A DNA stretch of 64,000 bases, taken from contig NC_056035.1 in assembly GCF_004379255.2 (NCBI RefSeq), positions 16,203,902 to 16,267,901 of the forward strand. Direction: 5' to 3'. The translations under genes were made by a program, and so were the position numbers. Below, piece by piece: positions 59,386 through 64,000 of the stretch. The notes beneath the pieces were generated by a model that was given only the letters and a program-made list of their open reading frames with translations, was not told where the DNA came from and searched no databases. The stretch is from Salvia splendens (taxonomy: Eukaryota > Streptophyta > Magnoliopsida > Lamiales > Lamiaceae). Numbering within the stretch: position 1 is the first letter of the stretch; the number at the start of each line of letters is the position of its first letter.

Positions 59386-59673
59386 ATGGCTCGGTGTTGT
59401 AAATCTACTCATCTCTCAGTAGTAATTTTTCTTATCGTATTGATATCTATGAAGCCGAGATTCGCGGCGGGGAGGCCGCTGGCGGATAAGAATCTTCTGA
59501 TCCAATCTCTTCCGAGAGGCCGTGTGCCACCCTCGAGGGCCAACCCGTGCACCTACATTCCCGGTGGCAAAAGCCGCGGACGATGCGTTATTGCCGTTTC
59601 CCGGGAAGAGATTTCCCACCTCAACGTGATATTTCCTACTCAAGGAGTTTCTACAATTTCATTGCTTTTGTAA
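59386..59673 (+). CDS. Small secreted peptide precursor, CTNIP/SCREW-like
   Basis: 95 codons. Residues 10-28 form a hydrophobic signal peptide (SVVIFLIVLISMKPRFAAG). The mature part is basic and holds GRVPPSRANPCTYIPGGKSR at about 45-64 and a second Cys at 67 (GRC). CTNIP/SCREW phytocytokines are short secreted peptides with a C-T-N-I-P core and two conserved cysteines, sensed by the receptor kinase HSL3; here the core is CTYIP at 55-59 with the Asn replaced by Tyr. About 28 residues follow the second Cys, which is longer than I would expect; the real end could differ if there is an unseen splice. TATA box and start context are good. The family call is from motif likeness only. Confidence 0.6.
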   Translation: MARCCKSTHLSVVIFLIVLISMKPRFAAGRPLADKNLLIQSLPRGRVPPSRANPCTYIPGGKSRGRCVIAVSREEISHLNVIFPTQGVSTISLLL

Positions 59674-60177
59674 ATTAAATAGATTATAGTATTTTCTATA
59701 TACAATTGAATTATATTTTCCTCAGTTGTAGAAATTGAATATGAATTTGTGTTGTGATGGTCAAAACTTACAATCTAAATAGTATCTAATCAGTTGAATT
59801 GAGTTTCTTCGCATTTTATTAAGAGAAGTGCAGTTCAGCAACAACGGAGTTTGTATTGTACTCTCACCGTTCCGCATGATCAAGGTGCTTTTTCCGACAC
59901 GAATATTAAGAAAGAGATTTTTAGTGAGTTAGGTGGACTTGTTAATAAATAGATAAAGTAAATTGATGATTTCCTTTTATATTTAAATTGTTATTAATAG
60001 TATTGGTATGGTGCTATTTCTTTTTTTTTTTTTGAATTTACTAAATTAAATTATGTTGAATTTGAAGTAAGGTTTAAAAAATTAAATGTTGTTTTAAGCA
60101 TAAACTAAATGATGGATGCAATTAAGAATAAATGCTTGCTACACGAAAATTAAATTCAGATTTAAAGAACTTTTCTG
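59674..60177. other. 3' flank of the peptide gene, AT-rich
   Basis: No further gene was recognised. A short T-run lies near 60021. Confidence 0.4.
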
Positions 60178-61270
60178 TCACGCCCGCATTTCTAAGGATA
60201 GAAAACACGGTTGATCGCGAGTAGGGGAGGATTAAAGAAGTGGGAAAGAAACGGGAAAACAACACAACTCGACCATAGCTCGAAACAAATGGGAATAGCT
60301 CGAACAAAATCAGAGTATCTTAACAATCAACAACTCAAAAATGAATATTATCTCAGTGATACAAGAACTCAAAAGAAGGACAACTACTCTGCGGAAGCAT
60401 TTGAGAGAAGAAATATGTCACGTGTGAAGACATGACATATTCTAAACACTATTCTAAACACTTAGATTTCTTCAACGGTCTTGCTCAACACCCACCGCAC
60501 CCGTCACGCTTAACCTGCACGTTTTTAAAAAGAAATGCAGGGCTGAGTACATGATGTACCCAGTGGACACATGCCAAAATAATTTTCATAAAATATTGTG
60601 TCAGCATTTAAAAGTGAACTCGAGGTTTTATAAAAGACCAAGTCACCAAAACATTTTCTCGCTCAAAAGTATGGCTGCAGCCCATTTTTCTCTCTTCTCA
60701 TACCATATCTGAACCTCATATGTGAAACGAGAACGTGGCCACATTCTCGATCACTGGACCGGCCAACTCGAAAGATAGCGCACGATCCCCTCTGTGTACA
60801 CTAGCTTGAATAAGGACTCACTCCCTAGACAAACTCGAATTCGATTTAACTCATAACTTCTAGTAGGGACTCACTCCCCACTAGGGCGATCGGATAGGCA
60901 CATCCTCAAAAACAAAATATGGCATGAGACAACATAGTTGGAATTTAAGCACATAACTCATACTTGAAAAATATTGCGTAAATTTAGAAGTAGGATAGAA
61001 AGCCCAAAGTAAAACTTTAGTTCGAAAGCCCACCTCGTTCGTTTAAAGCTTTAACTTGTGTTTCATTCCATCCTCAAAAAGCGTGCGTGAAAAGCATTCG
61101 TCATCATGAGTGTTCCCCTTAGCCTATCTCTTTGTAATTTGTAATCTGGCCCATAAATTCATAAATTCTAACCCATAAATCCTTATTAATTTGTTAACCC
61201 AAAGCTTTAACTAAAGACAAGGCCCAATAATAATTTGGTACAGTAGCCCAATTACCAAAAGAATCCACTT
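60178..61270 (-). repeat. Gypsy LTR remnant related to the Tekay-like LTR
   Basis: Begins TGTCACGCCC, the reverse of the GGCGTGACA-type LTR end. Moving right, landmarks of the LTR at 11112-14102 appear in reverse order: the cctgcac...gaaatgcagggctgagta block, cgtggccacattctcga with cggccaactcg, tgtgtacactag, gataggca...atggcatgagaca, aagcccacctcgtt, and ggcccaataataat. Divergence is much greater than between the two LTRs at 11-23 kb. No internal region or partner LTR was found, so it is a solo or truncated LTR of a related family. Confidence 0.7.
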
Positions 61271-62376
61271 ATTTTGAAAACTTCTCCCCAAATTTCACGT
61301 CACCTCTTTCTCCCTCTGTTCTCAATTTTCACTTCTCATCCCCCCGTCGTCTTCTTTCTCTCTCAATCCCAACTGATCCGCAAGGCACAGCAGGAACCGA
61401 TCGCGGAACAGAGGCCACAGAGTGACGAGGATAGGCAGACAAAGGGAGTTCAAGAGGAAGCGTCCATCGCGAAGTCAAAGCCGACGAGGAACGCGAAGCC
61501 TCCGAGCAGATTCGGCGACTTCGTTGCCAAGTAGTTATTTCCATAATTATCTTTCTTTTATTTTAAGGAGTAGTCGAACAATAGTCTTTTATTTTGAAAA
61601 TATTTTATTATTTATTTTTGCAATTGAGTCGAGCGTAATTATAAGCTCCGTCGGGTTTTCTTGTTGGTTCTTTCCCGATGTTAGGATTAGGTCGAACCAA
61701 ACCTAGGGTCCGTAGAATATAAATAGGGCTATTTTGTTCATAACCTAGGGGGAATGAAAATATTGATTGCCCAACATCTCGTTGATATCTTGTGAAATAA
61801 CCTACGAACTTGATTGCCTGACGGGAAAGTCTTCCGCACACAATCCGTTCGTGCCGCCGCCGACCCTGAAACAGGGCGCCGGGAAGTTTGATTGCCGCCG
61901 AGAGGGAGATCGGGGTTGTTGAGGGAGGAAGTCCTTAACACTTGGTCGCTGCTGCCAACACCGAGCTGGCGCCGCCTTCCTCCAGCACGTTGATCAGTAG
62001 CCTCGCCGCCGTTGCGTTCGGTTGAACGGGATCCATCACGCTCCTAACGTCGCCAATTTTCTTTCTCATACGTCGCTGCCTCACTCTTTTTCTCTGTCCG
62101 AAAGCAGGAATCGCAGCGCCTGTCGCTCACACGCCGCCGTTTCCTTCATCTCCACAACATGCTTACTCAACTTTGAAGGGGGCAAATTCTGCATCTCATT
62201 GCCTTCCTCAATTGTCAATTGGATCGCTCGTTTCTCCAACTCCTTTAGCTATCTCCTTTGTTTTTTTTCTTCTAGAATTTGGAAGGAGGGTGAAAATCGT
62301 GGGGGATATTACCTATATATCTATACATATAATATGTAGATATAAAACTGATTTGGAGTGGTTGATATATATATAT
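61271..62376. other. GC-rich to AT-rich sequence of uncertain origin, possibly LTR-derived
   Basis: 61271-61540 may be the rest of the LTR remnant. An open frame at 61274-61534 ends KPPSRFGDFVAK, a shape seen near the C-termini of some copia-encoded proteins. AATATAAATAGGGCTATTTTG near 61718 looks like an LTR promoter. I could not define borders or a gene. Confidence 0.3.
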
Positions 62377-62381
62377 ATATA

Positions 62382-62666
62382 GGGTTTTGATCCATGCAAA
62401 ACCATTCTTAATACAAAAATGCAGAACCAAGCATACAAAAGTCATTTTAGGTCATTGTAAGCTTATTTTTACGTCATTATAGTAAGGATGACATGAAATG
62501 ATCTTAACATGACCTCAAACCCAAAGTTTATAATATGACCTGAAACTGCTTTACAATGACCCTCCGTGTTTTTGTTTAATTATATATTGACCATTGGATT
62601 GTCAAATCTCATGGTCAGGATTTTGTCTGGATTTTGTATTGAGATCAAGTTTTGTATTGATCATTT

Positions 62667-62669
<3 letters not shown>
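62382..62669. mobile_element. MITE between two (TA)n tracts
   Basis: The left end GGGTTTTGATCCATGCAAAACC and the reverse complement of the right end GAAAATGATCAATACAAAAC align with shared TGATC, CAAAAC, AATACAAAA and CAGA words over about 50 bp. It lies between TA runs at 62364-62381 and 62672-62740. The left end resembles the sequence at 2971 (GGGAAATGATC). Confidence 0.6.

Positions 62670-62671
<2 letters not shown>

Positions 62672-62740
<69 letters not shown>
62672..62740. repeat. (TA)n microsatellite
   Basis: About 69 bp of almost pure TA with one GTATA interruption near 62711. Confidence 0.95.
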
Positions 62741-62742
<2 letters not shown>

Positions 62743-62996
62743 AATTCTGTAGAGATTTGGTTTTTGGAGAGATTTTAGGGAAGATGGAGATATTAATAAA
62801 AAATACCCCAAAATGCAAGGAAAAAGGCGGGCTTTACATTTTAATTCATTCGTAAACATTGATTACATTTTGCAAATCCAAAAATCTGGATTTAAACCGA
62901 AATTGAATGCTGCCTAAAAAAAGTGGCGCCAACATAGACATTCTAAATCTGACGCCACAATGCTATAAATGTAGGCTTTATAAGATATACCATCCC

Positions 62997-63147
62997 ATGT
63001 GTTTTAGGCTATTTTATATTGGTTGATTATATTCATTTCTGAATTAAAATGATTATGTAGCAGATATATTAACTACAAAATAAATAATCATTTTAATTTA
63101 TAAATGGATATAATTAACCACTAGTATAAAATAGCCTAAAACACAAG
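62997..63147. repeat. Foldback (inverted repeat) of about 150 bp
   Basis: The left arm (TGTGTTTTAGGCTATTTTAT..., to about 63060) pairs with the right arm (..ATAAAATAGCCTAAAACACA, to 63147) with a short loop near 63061-63076. Paired words include GATTATATTCATTT against AAATGGATATAAT and AAAATGATTAT. It is either a small foldback MITE or a hairpin-RNA source. Confidence 0.75.
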
Positions 63148-63278
63148 AAAATAAAAGTATGTCAATTTAAAAAGAATAATTAACTACAAAACAAATGTAA
63201 ATGGGACAACAAAAAATAGCTGGGTACAAATATCGTCCATTTTAATTTCTTAGCATGTTAGCTTGTTGCAATTTATGT

Positions 63279-63293
63279 CCCCCCCCCCCCCCC
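63279..63293. repeat. Poly-C tract (15 C)
   Basis: An uninterrupted run of 15 C in AT-rich surroundings. Confidence 0.97.
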
Positions 63294-63510
63294 TCATATT
63301 TTTCTAATACGGACGTACTTTGATATTTTTCATATGTTTTGTCAACTTAATTTCGATCCGAGTTATAGTTATTTTTAGCGATAATTCTATTAATGAACTT
63401 TTAATTTATTTGCAAGGAACCCTCTATAAATTTGTGTTGTTCCTATAAATTAATTCCGCGTGAAAAGTAATTATTAGGTCTCTCAAAAGTCTACTTTTTC
63501 ATAATAATTA

Positions 63511-63720
63511 GACTAAAGTCCATTTTTTGTCCTTAACATATAGCGATTTTTTGATTTTGGTCCAAAACATTATCTTTTGAATTATTCGGTCCCTCACAAA
63601 TAAAAACGGGTCACATTTGGTCCATTTTGGACGGAACCGTCAAATTTTTTACGGTTTTAATTACCGGGTCACAAATCCGTCACAAATTGAGAGAAATTGA
63701 TCCGTCACTAATCCGTCACT
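63511..63720. mobile_element. MULE inverted-repeat end, related to the Pack-MULE at 23909
   Basis: GACTAAAGTCCATTTTTTGTCC, then TTTGGTCCAAAACATT, TCGGTCCCTCACAAA and TTTGGTCCATTTTGGACGG, parallel the left end at 23909 (GACTAAAGGTCAAAAG..., TTGGTCCAAAACATTCA). Only one end is in the window. It lies within 350 bp of the gene start at 63862. Confidence 0.6.
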
Positions 63721-63861
63721 AATCTCCACCACTAAACTTCTGCCCCTTTCTCCCAATTGCAATATTCCCACTAAATTTCAAAGCACAAAATTTCGGGAAA
63801 TTCGCCAAAATAGAAGACTAAAAAAATTCTTCAAATTCGTTGAATGTATAGATTCCGAGAG

Positions 63862-64000
63862 ATGGCGGAAATAGACGGCGCTCCGTCGTCGGAGCAGCCG
63901 CCGCCGCCGCCGCCGATTTCCGACATGTTCCAGAAATTCGCGCTCGCGTTCAAGACCAAAACCTACGAGCTCTTCGCCGAGGAAGACGACTACACCGCCG
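63862..64000 (+). CDS. 5' end of an unrecognised plant gene, cut by the window edge
   Basis: ATG at 63862 opens a frame to the edge: MAEIDGAPSSEQ, six prolines (from a CCG repeat), ISDMFQKFALAFKTKTYELF, then AEEDDYTA. High GC, a good ATGGCGG start context and a charged, orderly reading frame support a real gene. The KFALAFKTKTYELFAEE block looks like a conserved N-terminal helix, but I do not recognise the family. Confidence 0.7.
   Translation, partial: MAEIDGAPSSEQPPPPPPISDMFQKFALAFKTKTYELFAEEDDYTA

Overview
The window is nuclear DNA from a flowering plant. Evidence: spliced genes with GT-AG introns, plant-only gene families (FAR1/FRS, RINGLET-type DDT protein, plant-type cyclophilin, DUF538), plant retrotransposon lineages (Tekay-like chromovirus, Tork-like copia), and MITEs of the hAT, PIF/Harbinger, Mutator and Stowaway types. 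A eudicot, possibly an asterid, is my best guess; the sequence alone does not fix the species. No rRNA, tRNA gene, CRISPR array or bacterial feature was seen.

Layout. 1-8 kb: a broken FAR1/MULE transposase on the minus strand running off the left edge, then decayed repeats, MITEs and a long-inverted-repeat element. 8.0-23.8 kb: a plus-strand plant gene of unknown function. Its first intron holds a 1.9-kb PIF/Harbinger element with one stop codon, and its second exon is split by a 12-kb Tekay-like Gypsy element whose LTRs are nearly identical although its interior is wrecked. 23.9-29.9 kb: a Pack-MULE carrying a DUF538 gene; a copia element sits in its left inverted repeat, a Harbinger MITE sits in the copia, and another insertion splits the DUF538 gene. 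30.0-31.1 kb: an intact intronless cyclophilin coding region with a 5'-UTR intron, starting just outside the Pack-MULE. 31.7-47.7 kb: a RINGLET-3-like (RLT3) chromatin-remodelling gene, now a pseudogene with two frameshifts and a nonsense codon. A hAT element lies in its first intron, and a tandem LTR-internal-LTR-internal-LTR array of 7.7 kb lies inside an exon. 48.6-53.2 kb: a nearly complete copia element with 5-bp target duplications. 53.4-54.2 kb: the last two exons of a minus-strand SWC2/YL1 gene. 54.7-58.9 kb: a Harbinger ORF1 relic, MITEs and AT-rich sequence. 59.4-59.7 kb: a small secreted peptide gene resembling CTNIP/SCREW phytocytokine precursors. 60.2-63.7 kb: an LTR remnant and MITEs. 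63.86 kb to the end: the start of a plus-strand gene.

The genes do not form a pathway. The common theme is damage and nesting by mobile DNA: two genes carry exonic LTR-element insertions whose target-site duplications are still readable, so the original exons can be followed across them. The points most worth following up are the three-LTR tandem array inside RLT3, the young but coding-defective Tekay-like element (likely mobilised in trans), the Pack-MULE with DUF538, and the CTNIP-like peptide.
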